A DNA stretch of 64,000 bases, taken from Pseudomonadota bacterium (GTDB lineage Bacteria; Pseudomonadota; Alphaproteobacteria; Rhodobacterales; Rhodobacteraceae). The notes beneath the pieces were generated by a model. The model worked only from the letters and a program-made list of their open reading frames with translations, did no database searches and was not told the origin of the DNA. A program made the position numbers and the translations under genes. Positions 27,801 to 36,578 of this stretch are shown here, piece by piece; within the stretch, counting starts at the first letter, position 1, and each line of letters starts with the position of its first letter. The stretch spans positions 34,360 to 98,359 of the forward strand of contig CAUJIP010000046.1 of assembly GCA_963205235.1 (NCBI GenBank), in the 5' to 3' direction.

Positions 27801-30316
27801 CGGCGCTGATCACGGTATTGTCGAACCGGCTGGTGTCGATGAAGGCCGTTGAGGTGACGGAGGGCGAAAACCTGATCGAACTGCCGGTCACGGATGAATG
27901 GGGCGCGGGGGTCTATGTGACCGCCTCGGTCCTGCGTCCGATGGATGTGGCCGCCGGTCGCAACCCGGCGCGGGCACTGGGCCTGACCCATGCCAGCATC
28001 GACCCCGGTGTCAAGGCGCTGACCGCCACGGTAGACGTCGCCGCCGAGGTTGCCCCGCGCGGGCCTTTGGATGTGGCAGTCAAGGTTGACGGTGTTGCCG
28101 CAGGCGAAACCGCCTATGTCACGATCGCCGCGGTGGATGTGGGCATTCTGAACCTGACCGGTTTCGAGGCCCCCGATCCGCAGGGCTATTACTTTGGCCA
28201 GCGGCGTCTGGGCGTCGGCATCCGCGACATCTATGGTCGGCTGATCGACGGGCTGAACGGGGCCAAGGGCGAAGTCCGCTCGGGCGGGGACGCAGGCGCG
28301 CAGGCGCGGTTGAACGCCCCACCCCCGACGGAAGAACTGGTCGCCTATTTCAGCGGCCCGGTGACGGTGGGGGCGGATGGTTATGCCCGCACCAGCTTTG
28401 ATCTGCCCAGCTTCAACGGCACGGTAAAGGTCATGGCCGTCGCCTGGTCGAAGACCGGGGTCGGTCAGGCCAATGCGGATGTGCTGGTGCGCGATCCGGT
28501 GGTGGTCACCGCTTCGGTGCCGCGTTTCCTGTCGCCGGGCGACAGTTCGCGTCTGCTGCTGGAGATCGTGCATGCGACCGGCCCGTCGGGCAAGATGGCG
28601 CTGGAGGTCAAAGCCGATGGCCTGACACTTGGCGCGGTGCCCGCCAGCTTTGATCTGGCCGACAATGGCAAGGCCGAATTCGAGGTGCCGATCACTGCCG
28701 ATGCCGTGGGCCTGAAGTCCATCGACATAAGTCTGACGACGCCGGATGGCAAGGTTCTGAAAAAGACCCTGCAAATCCCGGTGCAGGTCAATGACCCGGA
28801 AGTCGTGCGCATCTCGCGGCTGGAGCTGAAATCGGGCGAAACCTTCACCTTTGACGGCAATGTCTTCGCCGATCTGGTGCCCGGTTCAGGCAAGGCAACG
28901 ATGGCCGTCGGGCCGCTGGCCCGGTTGAACGCGCCGGGTCTGCTGGCCGCCCTTGACCGCTATCCCTATGGCTGCACCGAACAGATGACCAGCCGCGCCC
29001 TGCCGTTGATCTATTTCGACGAGGTCGCCAAGGTCATGGACCTGAAAGGGGCCGAGGATCTGCAAAAGCGGATCGACGAGGCTGTGGTCGAGATTCTGGC
29101 CAATCAATCCTCGTCCGGGGCCTTCGGGCTTTGGGGTCCGGCGGAGGGCGATTTCTGGCTGGATGCCTATGTCACCGATTTCCTGAGCCGGGCCAAGGCG
29201 CAGGGCTATCAGGTGCCGGAACTGGCGCTGCGCAACGCGCTGGCGAACCTGCGCAATCAGGTGAACTATGCGCCCGACTTCACGTCAGACGTGAATGGCG
29301 GGGGCGAGGCGCTGGCCTATGCCTTGATGGTGCTGGCCCGTGAAGGGGCGGCGGCTGTGGGCGACCTGCGCTACTATGCCGATGTGAAGGGCGATGATTT
29401 CTCGACCCCCATCGCGCAGGCACAACTGGGTGCGGCTTTGGCCAGCTATGGTGATCAGGCCCGCGCGGATGCGATGTTCCGCAAAGCCGCCGCCAAGCTT
29501 GAGGCACTGGCCGGTCCCGACGCCGCCCAGATCTGGCGGGTCGACTATGGCACGACTTACCGCGATGCGGCAGCCGTGCTGGCGCTGGCCGTCGAGGCCG
29601 GATCTACGGCGGTGGATCGTGAGGCGCTGACTGACCGGATTGCCAAGCAAGGCGGGATCCTGTCGACGCAAGAGGCGACCTGGGCGCTGCTGGCGGCCAA
29701 TGCACTGATCCAGGGGGCAGGCGACAGCGGGGTGCTGATCGACGGCAAGCCCGCCGAAGGCCCGCTGGTCCGCGTGCTGGATGCCGGTGCCGTAACCCCG
29801 GTTTCGATCAAGAACGAAGGGGCGGATACCACGGTCACGATCACCACCTATGGCGTGCCGGCAGAACCTGAACCGGCGGGCGGCAATGGCTATGCGATCA
29901 AGCGCAGCTATTTCACCATGTCGGGCGAGGAAGTGACGCTGGACAAGGTGGCACAAGGCACGCGGCTGGTCGTGGTTCTGGAAGTCACTCCGTTTGCCTA
30001 TGGCGAAGGGCGGCTGATGGTCAGCGACCCGCTGCCTGCGGGATTCGAGATCGACAACCCGAACCTGATGTCGGCAGGCTCGACCTCGGAACTGTCGTGG
30101 CTGGATACGCTGGATTACGTCCAGCATTCCGAGTTCCGGCAGGACCGGTTCCTGACGGCGGTCGACTGGTCGTCGGACGCAAGCTTCAAGCTGGCCTATG
30201 TGGTCCGCGCGGTCAGCCCCGGCACGTTCCACCACCCTGCCGCCTCGGTCGAGGACATGTACCGCCCCGACTTCCGGGCCAGAAGCGAGACCGGAACGCT
30301 GACGATCACCGAGTGA
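24863..30316 (+). CDS. bacterial alpha-2-macroglobulin with N-terminal PAN domain
   Basis: A 1,817-residue periplasmic protease trap. The signal peptide (MRWFLQAVVGAVFFACSGLAFA) ends in a type I cleavage site, without a convincing lipobox. Residues ~25-95 form a PAN/apple-like domain (TTVEACERACATNARCTAYVYN). Macroglobulin MG domains and the bait region follow. The thioester motif GCTEQ is intact, with Cys1371, in a helical thioester domain. The frame is open far upstream (to 22787), but that is antisense to the kinase; ATG 24863 has GGGAGG 8 bp before it and begins the signal. pbpC follows, the usual partner thought to repair the wall after attack. Confidence 0.95.
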   Translation: MRWFLQAVVGAVFFACSGLAFAQDLIPERRFVVTLDQDLPGGDVSSIFDTTVEACERACATNARCTAYVYNTKNGSCFVKNDPGAGEYFAGANSAYVIEADEAVLKAAAERRAELSFLMDWDISSAFDQATGLGRQHTTGPWTAEDHLQAALDAENSRAWADAAAYTGAALNLTDDAGTWGDFARRQLEAGRASPDNQWYFYNQALMSSINAYLRAEDPALRHTILVGMGDALEANGRGRDKVQALRLAQSLQERTDTAAALEEAIALYGFRITETLVQSDLARPRICATFSEDLAATGVDYSTYVELTEPGMVVENGGYRQLCVGGLEHGKRYTVTFREGLPAADGQAMAKSVEVSQYIRDRSPMVSFPGRGYVLPKSTDAALPVETVNTEKLDLTLYRVTDRNLLRSIQDYYFGAPIPTYSEYYFTEGVGEELWNGTATVAQEVNKDVTSRLPMDEALNGLPAGIYAVKAAVPGVDPYTIAPAWQWFVISDLGITTMSGTDGLHVFVRSLGTAEAKVGVTVELLNVSNAILGTATTDEQGYARFDAGLTRGLAGSAPAMVVVKEGDQDISFLSLTDPEFDLSDRGVEGREAAPPVDVFLTTDRGAYRAGETVYVTALSRDAEQTSVEGLPLTAILMRPDGVEYSRQLVEDQGAGGHVFGLPIAGSAPRGVWRLELYADLEAPALADKTFLVEDFLPERIDFDLSMGDGPLSLGAEEAPELTLEAKYLFGAPGAGLAIEGEVLLGAAQGLEDFPGYVFGRYDQPFSAQMNALEAAETDEAGKAVVPVYLPEIEDSYRPLEAKVTVRVSEGSGRPVERSITKTLTPAAKMIGVKPMFDWVVAEGSEARFQLIALDSDLKQSAMDVSWQVVRVEYDYQWYQSYGNWNWEPIVSRTPVAQGDAKLGADPVEIAAKLDWGNYELILQETGGGKAVTTTEFYAGWYAPADTSATPDTLELSLDKDAYKPGDTATLRIVPRAAGTALITVLSNRLVSMKAVEVTEGENLIELPVTDEWGAGVYVTASVLRPMDVAAGRNPARALGLTHASIDPGVKALTATVDVAAEVAPRGPLDVAVKVDGVAAGETAYVTIAAVDVGILNLTGFEAPDPQGYYFGQRRLGVGIRDIYGRLIDGLNGAKGEVRSGGDAGAQARLNAPPPTEELVAYFSGPVTVGADGYARTSFDLPSFNGTVKVMAVAWSKTGVGQANADVLVRDPVVVTASVPRFLSPGDSSRLLLEIVHATGPSGKMALEVKADGLTLGAVPASFDLADNGKAEFEVPITADAVGLKSIDISLTTPDGKVLKKTLQIPVQVNDPEVVRISRLELKSGETFTFDGNVFADLVPGSGKATMAVGPLARLNAPGLLAALDRYPYGCTEQMTSRALPLIYFDEVAKVMDLKGAEDLQKRIDEAVVEILANQSSSGAFGLWGPAEGDFWLDAYVTDFLSRAKAQGYQVPELALRNALANLRNQVNYAPDFTSDVNGGGEALAYALMVLAREGAAAVGDLRYYADVKGDDFSTPIAQAQLGAALASYGDQARADAMFRKAAAKLEALAGPDAAQIWRVDYGTTYRDAAAVLALAVEAGSTAVDREALTDRIAKQGGILSTQEATWALLAANALIQGAGDSGVLIDGKPAEGPLVRVLDAGAVTPVSIKNEGADTTVTITTYGVPAEPEPAGGNGYAIKRSYFTMSGEEVTLDKVAQGTRLVVVLEVTPFAYGEGRLMVSDPLPAGFEIDNPNLMSAGSTSELSWLDTLDYVQHSEFRQDRFLTAVDWSSDASFKLAYVVRAVSPGTFHHPAASVEDMYRPDFRARSETGTLTITE

Positions 30317-30397
30317 GTGCGGTGACCCCGGCTAGACCTTCGCCACACCTCCTTCCCATGGGAAGGGGGTGCCCGGCGGGGATTTCCCAACCAGACC

Positions 30398-30461
30398 CTC
30401 CTCGTTCCCTTAGGTCGCTCCTCGGGGTGACCAGCGACGAGTGCCCGAAGGGAACGAGGAG
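30398..30461 (+). promoter_or_regulatory. long hairpin enclosing the pbpC ribosome-binding site
   Basis: CTCCTCGTTCCCTT (30398-30411) and AAGGGAACGAGGAG (30448-30461) are perfect 14-bp inverted arms. An inner GTCGCT/AGCGAC pair extends the structure. The right arm ends in GAGGAG, the only Shine-Dalgarno for pbpC (ATG 30471), so folding would hide it. It may also act as a processing site or intergenic repeat. Confidence 0.7.
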
Positions 30462-30470
30462 CGGCCCGCA

Positions 30471-32510
30471 ATGATCCGCGCGCGCTGGACCATTCTATTG
30501 GCCATGGTTCTGTGGCTTGGCGGCTATGGCCGCGACCGGTTCGACAACTGGATCGATGCCACGATCCTGCCGCCGCTTGGGTTGGAAATGTCGGTCGAGG
30601 TGCTGGACCGCGACGGCGAGCTTCTGCGCGCCTATACCGTCGACGATGGGCGCTGGCGGCTGGCCTTGCCGCCCGACAAGGTTGATCCGCTTTATCTTCA
30701 GATGCTTCTGGCCTATGAGGACAAGCGCTTTCGCGACCATTCCGGCGTAGACCCCCGGTCGATGTTGCGGGCGGTCTTGCAGGCGATCTGGAACGGGCAT
30801 GTCGTGTCGGGCGGGTCAACCCTGACAATGCAGGTCGCGCGACTGCTGGAGGAAGGCACGACCGGCGAAATCGGCGGCAAGCTGCGGCAGATGCGCGTCG
30901 CGCTGGCGCTGGAGCGGCGGTTGTCCAAAGACCAGATCCTGCAGCTTTACCTGCATCTTGCGCCCTTTGGCGGCAACCTTGAAGGCGTCCGCGCCGCCTC
31001 GATTTCCTACTTCGGCAAGGAACCCTATCGCCTGACACCGGCTGAGGCTGCGCTGCTGGTTGCCATTCCGCAAAGCCCCGAAAGCCGCCGCCCCGACCGG
31101 GCTGCCGACCGGGCCGAAGCGGCGCGCGACCGGGTGCTGGCCCGGGCCGTGGCCGAAGGCGTGATCGACGCGGATGAGGCCGAAGCGGCCAAGCGCGAAG
31201 CGGTGCCGGGGCTGCGCAAGCCCTTTCCCGCGCTTGCCCCGCATCTGGCCGACCGCGCAAAATCCGAAGACCCGACCGCGCTGTCCCATCGGCTGACCAT
31301 CGACGGCGACCTGCAAAAGGCGCTGGAAGAGTTGGCGCAAGATGCGGTCGAGGGCAAGGGCGAACAGTTGCAGGTGGCGATCCTGGTGGCCGACCATGCC
31401 TCGGGCGAAATCATCGCCAGTGTCGGATCGGCGGGTTATCAGGCCGACCAGCGGCAAGGCTTTGTCGACATGACGCAGGCCCTGCGGTCGCCGGGATCGA
31501 CACTGAAGCCACTGGTTTATGCGCTGGCCTTCGATGAGGGGCTGGCCCATCCCGAAACCATGATCGACGACAAACCGATGAGTTTCGGCACCTATGCGCC
31601 GCAGAACTTCGACCACCTCTATCGCGGCACGATCCGGTTGCGTGAGGCGTTGCAGCTTTCGCTGAACATCCCCGTCGTGCAGCTGACCGAGGCGCTGGGT
31701 CCGGCAAAACTGGTGTCCGCGATGGAAAAGTCAGGGATGACGCCGGTTTTTCCCGGCAACCAGCCGGGGCTGGCGATTGCACTGGGTGGGGTCGGGGTGA
31801 CGCTGACCGACATGGTCCAGCTTTATGCCGCCATCGCACGGGGTGGCGTGGTGCGCCCGCTGACCTGGCGGCTGGGTGGCGAGGGTGAAGAAGGCCAGCG
31901 GCTGATTTCAGAAGTCGCAGCCTGGGAGGTGGGGGATATTCTGGCGGGCCTTGCTCCGCCCCCCGGCGCGCCGTCGAACAGGCTGGCCTACAAGACCGGC
32001 ACCTCTTACGGCCACCGTGACGCCTGGGCGATTGGGTTCGACGGGGAGCACGTGATTGGCGTTTGGATGGGGCGCGCGGACGGAACGCCGGTTCCGGGGG
32101 CGTTTGGGGCCGATGTTGCGGCACCGATCCTGTTTCAGGCGTTCAACCGGCTGAAGCCCACCTTGGCACCAAAACCCCCTGCCCCGGCGGCGACGCTGCT
32201 GGTGTCGAATGCCGAACTGCCGCTACCGTTGCAGCGGTTCCGCTCCCGCTCGGCCGCGTTTGCGGATGCCGACGCCCCGGCTGTCGCCTTCCCGCCGGAC
32301 GGGGCCGAGGTCGAGCTTGTCGCGGCGGGGTTGAAGGTCAAGGTCAGCGGCGGGACTGCACCCTTCACCTGGCTGGCCGATGGCGTGCCGGTGGTTGTGG
32401 CGTCCAGCGAACGCGAGGCGATGCTGACCCTGCCCGGAACCGGCTTTGTGACGTTAAGCGTGATCGATGCCGAAGGCCGGTCAGACCGGGTGCAGGTGTT
32501 GTTGCGGTAG
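30471..32510 (+). CDS. pbpC: penicillin-binding protein 1C (bifunctional murein synthase)
   Basis: A 679-residue inner-membrane protein with one N-terminal anchor (IRARWTILLAMVLWLGGYG). The glycosyltransferase domain has the catalytic Glu segment LAYEDKRFRDHSGVDP and GGSTLTMQVARLL. The transpeptidase has S-x-x-K (RSPGSTLKPL), SLN (LSLNIPVVQL) and KTGTSYGHRDAW. A ~90-residue C-terminal PBP1C-type beta domain follows. ATG 30471 was chosen because the anchor starts there; a GTG 30 bp earlier lies inside the hairpin. With the macroglobulin gene it forms the pair seen in many Gram-negatives. Confidence 0.95.
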   Translation: MIRARWTILLAMVLWLGGYGRDRFDNWIDATILPPLGLEMSVEVLDRDGELLRAYTVDDGRWRLALPPDKVDPLYLQMLLAYEDKRFRDHSGVDPRSMLRAVLQAIWNGHVVSGGSTLTMQVARLLEEGTTGEIGGKLRQMRVALALERRLSKDQILQLYLHLAPFGGNLEGVRAASISYFGKEPYRLTPAEAALLVAIPQSPESRRPDRAADRAEAARDRVLARAVAEGVIDADEAEAAKREAVPGLRKPFPALAPHLADRAKSEDPTALSHRLTIDGDLQKALEELAQDAVEGKGEQLQVAILVADHASGEIIASVGSAGYQADQRQGFVDMTQALRSPGSTLKPLVYALAFDEGLAHPETMIDDKPMSFGTYAPQNFDHLYRGTIRLREALQLSLNIPVVQLTEALGPAKLVSAMEKSGMTPVFPGNQPGLAIALGGVGVTLTDMVQLYAAIARGGVVRPLTWRLGGEGEEGQRLISEVAAWEVGDILAGLAPPPGAPSNRLAYKTGTSYGHRDAWAIGFDGEHVIGVWMGRADGTPVPGAFGADVAAPILFQAFNRLKPTLAPKPPAPAATLLVSNAELPLPLQRFRSRSAAFADADAPAVAFPPDGAEVELVAAGLKVKVSGGTAPFTWLADGVPVVVASSEREAMLTLPGTGFVTLSVIDAEGRSDRVQVLLR

Positions 32511-32521
32511 GGGTCGCTCGG

Positions 32522-32590
32522 CGCTCCCTTGCGGGTGCTTCTCGCTGCGCGGGCGCGGATGGCCAAGCGAAAAGCGCCCGTCAGGGAGCG
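32522..32590. repeat. REP-like palindrome between convergent genes
   Basis: Arms 32522-32546 and 32566-32590 are complementary at 21 of 25 positions around a 19-base loop. The right arm plus GATGAGCGG matches the element at 7865-7894. It fills the gap between the pbpC and thiolase stops and could end both transcripts, although no T-run is present. Confidence 0.65.
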
Positions 32591-32599
32591 ATGAGCGGA

Positions 32600-33763
32600 T
32601 CAGCCACGTTCAATCGCCAAGGCGATGCCCTGCCCGCCGCCGATGCACATGGTGATCAGCGCGCGGCGGGTGTCGCTGCGTTCCAGTTCGTGCAACGCCT
32701 TGACGATCAGGATCGCCCCGGTCGCGCCGACCGGATGGCCAAGCGCAATCGCGCCGCCATTCGGGTTCACCCGCGCGGGATCAAGGTCCAGCGCCCGGTT
32801 CACCGCGATGGCCTGGGCGGCGAAAGCCTCGTTCGACTCGACCAGATCAAAATCCTGCGGTTTCAGTCCAAGCTTGGCGCACAGCGCCTGCACTGCCGGG
32901 ATCGGGCCGATCCCCATGAGTTTGGGATCAACGCCCGCATGGGCATAGCCCATGATCCGGGCACGGGCTTTGCCGCCGTGGTCTCCCTTGGTCAGGACCA
33001 AAGCCGCCGCCCCATCATTGATGCCCGAGGCATTGCCCGCCGTGACCGTGCCATCCTTCTGGAACACGGGCTTCAGCGCGGCCAGTGCTTCAAGGTTCGT
33101 GGCCTTTGGGTGTTCGTCAGTGTCGAAAGCCACCGCCCCTCGTTTGCCGCCAACCTCGACCGCCGTGATCTGGTCCTTGAACCACCCTTCGGCGATGGCG
33201 CGGGCGGCGCGGGTTTGGCTTTCCAGAGCAAAGGCATCCTGATCGGTGCGGCTGATCCCGTACAGTGCCGCGACATTTTCCGCCGTCACCCCCATATGGC
33301 CAGTGCCAAAGGGGCAGGTCAGCGCGCCGGTCATCATATCCACGGCGCGGGTGTCGCCCATCTTTTGCCCAAAGCGGGCGGCGGGAAGGGTATAGGGCGC
33401 GCGGCTCATGCACTCGGCCCCGCCGGCCAGCGCCATGTCGGCATCGCCCAGCATCAGCGTCTGCATCGCCGAGACCACCGCCTGCGCCCCTGATCCGCAC
33501 AGCCGGTTCACGTTCATCGCGGGCGTGGTTTCGGGGATGCCCGCGTTCATCGCCATGACACGCGACAGATACATGTCGCGGGGTTCAGTGTTGATGACAT
33601 GGCCCATCACGACATGGCCGATCTGACCCCCTTCCACCCCGGCGCGCGCAAGGGCTGCCTTTGCGGCATGGGTGGCGATGTCGACGGGCGGCAGTCCGGC
33701 AAGCGCCCCGCCAAAGCCGCCAATGGCAGTTCGGGTCGCGGAAAGGATGTGGATGTCGGTCAT
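32600..33763 (-). CDS. acetyl-CoA C-acyltransferase (thiolase)
   Basis: A 387-residue thiolase. The acyl-accepting Cys is in NRLCGSGAQAV, the conserved Asn-Glu-Ala-Phe block is present (VESNEAFAAQA), His is in GGAIALGHPVGATGA, and the second Cys is in MCIGGGQG. It is of the biosynthetic acetyl-CoA acetyltransferase type (PhaA/AtoB), but no phaB or phaC is nearby, so polyhydroxyalkanoate versus degradative use is unresolved. ATG 33763 has GGAG 8 bp upstream. Confidence 0.93.
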   Translation of the reverse strand: MTDIHILSATRTAIGGFGGALAGLPPVDIATHAAKAALARAGVEGGQIGHVVMGHVINTEPRDMYLSRVMAMNAGIPETTPAMNVNRLCGSGAQAVVSAMQTLMLGDADMALAGGAECMSRAPYTLPAARFGQKMGDTRAVDMMTGALTCPFGTGHMGVTAENVAALYGISRTDQDAFALESQTRAARAIAEGWFKDQITAVEVGGKRGAVAFDTDEHPKATNLEALAALKPVFQKDGTVTAGNASGINDGAAALVLTKGDHGGKARARIMGYAHAGVDPKLMGIGPIPAVQALCAKLGLKPQDFDLVESNEAFAAQAIAVNRALDLDPARVNPNGGAIALGHPVGATGAILIVKALHELERSDTRRALITMCIGGGQGIALAIERG

Positions 33764-33890
33764 CAAAATCTCCAGGGCTTCGGGCGTATCATGCACAAAT
33801 CCTGCAGGCTTGCAGGGGCGACGTAACGTCATCCGCCCTTGACAGCATCGCCCCGGCAGAGGAAGCGGAACGCCTTGATTGGAGGCTGTC

Positions 33891-34991
33891 GTGCAAGCAT
33901 TGATCCGGACTCACGCAGGGCTTTTGGTTGCTGGGGTCCTGACCTTCGTGATCATGGGGGCCGGGCAAGCGCTGTTTGGCCCGTCCCTGCCCGTCTATGG
34001 ACGGCTGTTCGATCTGGGCGAAGGCGGGGCCGGGGCTCTGGTATCGGTGCTTTGGGTCGGCTGCTTTCTGGGCGTCGGCTTCATGTTCTTCTGGGGCGCA
34101 CATATCAGCCCGCGGCATGTGCTAGCGATCATGGCGCTGGGAAGTGCCGTCATGGCGGCAGGTCCCGGCTGGTGGGTAGTCATGCTGGGCGCTGCGGTTT
34201 TCGGCATGGGCTATGGCATGGCGACGGCGGTCTTCAACCCTCGCGTCATGCGCGCATTCGGGCGGCATGGGCCATCGATGCTTAGCCTGCTGAACGCCAC
34301 CTTCGGGATCGGGGCGATTGCCGCGCCGCTGGTCTTTGTCTGGCTGGGCAGCAGCACCAGCTGGGCCTTCGGTCTGGTCGCGGCGGTGACGGCAGTGATC
34401 TGGATTTTCGCCGGATCAGCGGGCCGGGTCGAGGCGGCCCCGTCCGGCCCGGTCAAGGCGTTTCGGCCCCAGTGGGGCATTCTGGCCTTCGGACTGGTCG
34501 CCATCGGTCTGGAAGCAAGTCTTGCAGGCCTTGGCCCAACCGCGCTGATCCGGGCGGGGGTCGCTGAAACCCGGGCGTCCGAACTCCTCAGCGCCTTTTT
34601 CGTCGTCTTCCTTCTGGCACGTGTCGCGCTGGTCTTTGTCGCTCACCGGGTCGAGCCGTTTCTTCTGTATCTCGGCTCGATCAGCACCGCCGCCCTTTGC
34701 GCGCTTGGCGCGGTTTTCCTGTCGCCTGCAGTGTTCTTCGTGGCGATGGGGGCCTCGGCGGGCGTGTTCTTCCCCGGCTATTACGTCACCGCCAGCGGCA
34801 AGATGGGCGAGGATATCCGCGTGCCACCAACCATCGTGGCAGCCGGGTTGGTGGGGGCCATCGGCATGCCTGCCATTCTGGCGCCGCTGGTTGCCGGGAT
34901 GGGCGAGCGGGGGTTCTTTCAGGTCATCGCGGGCATTCTGGTGGCGCTAAGCTTGGTCGCCATCCTTGCCAGGCGGAAGATGCGGGTCTGA
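33891..34991 (+). CDS. MFS transporter of unknown substrate
   Basis: A 366-residue membrane protein with roughly ten to twelve hydrophobic segments; GLLVAGVLTFVIMGAGQALF opens the first and FGMGYGMATAVFNPRVMRAFG resembles the loop 4-5 region. No substrate-specific motif was recognised. I used GTG 33891 because GGAGG sits 5 bp before it; a TTG at 33879 lies within that same Shine-Dalgarno. Confidence 0.8.
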   Translation: MQALIRTHAGLLVAGVLTFVIMGAGQALFGPSLPVYGRLFDLGEGGAGALVSVLWVGCFLGVGFMFFWGAHISPRHVLAIMALGSAVMAAGPGWWVVMLGAAVFGMGYGMATAVFNPRVMRAFGRHGPSMLSLLNATFGIGAIAAPLVFVWLGSSTSWAFGLVAAVTAVIWIFAGSAGRVEAAPSGPVKAFRPQWGILAFGLVAIGLEASLAGLGPTALIRAGVAETRASELLSAFFVVFLLARVALVFVAHRVEPFLLYLGSISTAALCALGAVFLSPAVFFVAMGASAGVFFPGYYVTASGKMGEDIRVPPTIVAAGLVGAIGMPAILAPLVAGMGERGFFQVIAGILVALSLVAILARRKMRV

Positions 34992-35002
34992 ACCGTACCC
35001 GG

Positions 35003-35566
35003 TCAACGAATTGCGGCCTGCCAGTCGGCGACGGCTTCGACCGGCCAGACCAGCATCAGCACGTTCAGCGCCAGCCCGTCGCGGATCAGCCAGATCGTTC
35101 CCGCCTCGAAAGCGATGCCGATCAGCACTGTCAGCCAGATCGGCAGACGTGAGGCAAGGACAAAGCCCAGCACCATCGCCAGCACGTCACAGACCGTGTT
35201 CAGGACAGAATCGCCGTAATAGTCCAGCGAGATGGTCACGCTGCGATAGCGTTCGATCACCGCATCGGAGTTCTCAAGGATCTCCCAGGCGCATTCGACC
35301 AGGGTCGCGATCACCAGCCGCCAGCCAAAGGACAGCCGCCGCGCGACCAGCCAAAGCGCGCCAAAGAACAGGAAGCCGTGGATGATATGGCTGGGGGTGT
35401 ACCAGTCCGAGATATGCTGCGAATTTTCCGAGCTGATCACCTGCCCGTGCCACAGCTTGATATACCCGCATTTGCAGATCGGCTCACGCCCGATCCACAA
35501 AAGCCAGGCGGCAGACAAGGCAATGACGGCAACCAGGGCGATGAGGGGCGAGATGCGTCTTATCAT
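35003..35566 (-). CDS. DUF2585 (UPF0314) family membrane protein
   Basis: A 187-residue protein with four to five hydrophobic segments and the family blocks [52 protein letters not shown] and [16 protein letters not shown]. The family is essentially alphaproteobacterial and its function is unknown. It is convergent with the MFS gene (11-bp gap). Confidence 0.88.
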   Translation of the reverse strand: MIRRISPLIALVAVIALSAAWLLWIGREPICKCGYIKLWHGQVISSENSQHISDWYTPSHIIHGFLFFGALWLVARRLSFGWRLVIATLVECAWEILENSDAVIERYRSVTISLDYYGDSVLNTVCDVLAMVLGFVLASRLPIWLTVLIGIAFEAGTIWLIRDGLALNVLMLVWPVEAVADWQAAIR

Positions 35567-35617
35567 GGCGCGAGGGAATCATGGGACGCCTGCGCCGTCC
35601 AGAGAAAAGAGGGTGGG

Positions 35618-35758
35618 ATGAGGAAACTTGGGGTTGCGGTCGCGATGGCCTTGGTGCCCGGGGCAGGCATGGCCTGCGCAATCATGTCTTCGTTCCAGAT
35701 CACAGACCTTGCCGGGGCCGATATCGTGGTGGCCGAAGCCCGCGCTTTGCTGGACTAG
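35618..35758 (+). pseudogene. 46-codon signal-peptide ORF, probably a truncated secreted-protein remnant
   Basis: MRKLGVAVAMALVPGAGMACA is a convincing signal peptide, but only about 25 residues follow (FQITDLAGADIVVAEARALL) before a stop. The downstream DNA encodes the phosphatase on the other strand and overlaps it by 4 bp. The tail looks like the beginning of a longer periplasmic domain, so I read this as a 3'-truncated remnant. A real micro-protein is possible. The Shine-Dalgarno is weak (GGGTGGG directly before ATG). Confidence 0.4.
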
Positions 35759-36492
35759 GCCCGTTCCGGGTGCAGCTTGTGCCGCCCGTTGGCGGTCAGA
35801 AGGGCGGCCTCATGCCCTTCGATCACCACGGCGGACAGGGGGCCGCCATAGGCCGCCCCTGAATCAAGGTTCAGCCGGTTGCCGTAATGCGTGGCGCGGT
35901 CCAGCGCGGTATGGCCGTGAACGATCAGCGGGCCGTGGCTTTCGGTGGTGGAAAGGAACGGCTCGCGGATCCAGACAAGGTCGGTCTCCGTCTGGTCCTT
36001 CAGCGCAACGCCGGGGCGGATACCGGCATGGACAAAGGCGCAGGTGCCCGCCTGATGCAGCGTCGGGCGGCTTTCCAGAAACGCGCGGTGGCGGTGCGGA
36101 ACTGCGGCCACCGAGTCGGCATGGACCTTGGGGATAGGCCGGTCTGCCGCATTCTGCACCCCATAGGAGGCCAGCGTCGCCGCCCCGCCGATCTTGGGGT
36201 TGAGATAGCCCAGATCGGCCCGCAGGCCCGGTTCGGGTTCATTCGGATCGCGCAGGAAGCGGGCGAACATGCGGTCATGGTTGCCCTTCAGCACCACCCA
36301 GTCGCGACCTTCGTCGATGCCTTGCATCAGATAGTCGATCACCCCCCGGCAATCCGGCCCCCGGTCGACAAGATCGCCGACATGGATCACCTGCCCTGCC
36401 CCGTGCCGTGCCATGTCCTCGGCAATCAGGTCATGCGCGGCCTGAAGAAGGCCAAGATGGCCGTGAATGTCGCCGATGGCGTAAAGATGCAT
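35755..36492 (-). CDS. PPP-family metallophosphoesterase (serine/threonine phosphatase-like)
   Basis: A 245-residue phosphatase with the PPP metal motifs in order: GDIHGHLGLL, GDLVDRGPDCRGV, KGNHDRMFARFL and a C-terminal VHGHTALDRATHYGNRLNLDSGAAYGG. It resembles bacterial PrpA or Ap4A-hydrolase-like phosphatases; the substrate is unknown. ATG 36492 (MHLYAIGDIHG) starts the domain. The frame opens slightly earlier. Confidence 0.9.
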   Translation of the reverse strand: MHLYAIGDIHGHLGLLQAAHDLIAEDMARHGAGQVIHVGDLVDRGPDCRGVIDYLMQGIDEGRDWVVLKGNHDRMFARFLRDPNEPEPGLRADLGYLNPKIGGAATLASYGVQNAADRPIPKVHADSVAAVPHRHRAFLESRPTLHQAGTCAFVHAGIRPGVALKDQTETDLVWIREPFLSTTESHGPLIVHGHTALDRATHYGNRLNLDSGAAYGGPLSAVVIEGHEAALLTANGRHKLHPERA

Positions 36493-36578
36493 GGGTCGGG
36501 TTCCTGCTGGCAAGCGCCGGGGGTTTCACACCCCCGGACCCCCGTGGAGTATTTGCGCCAAGAGGAATGGGCAAGGGG

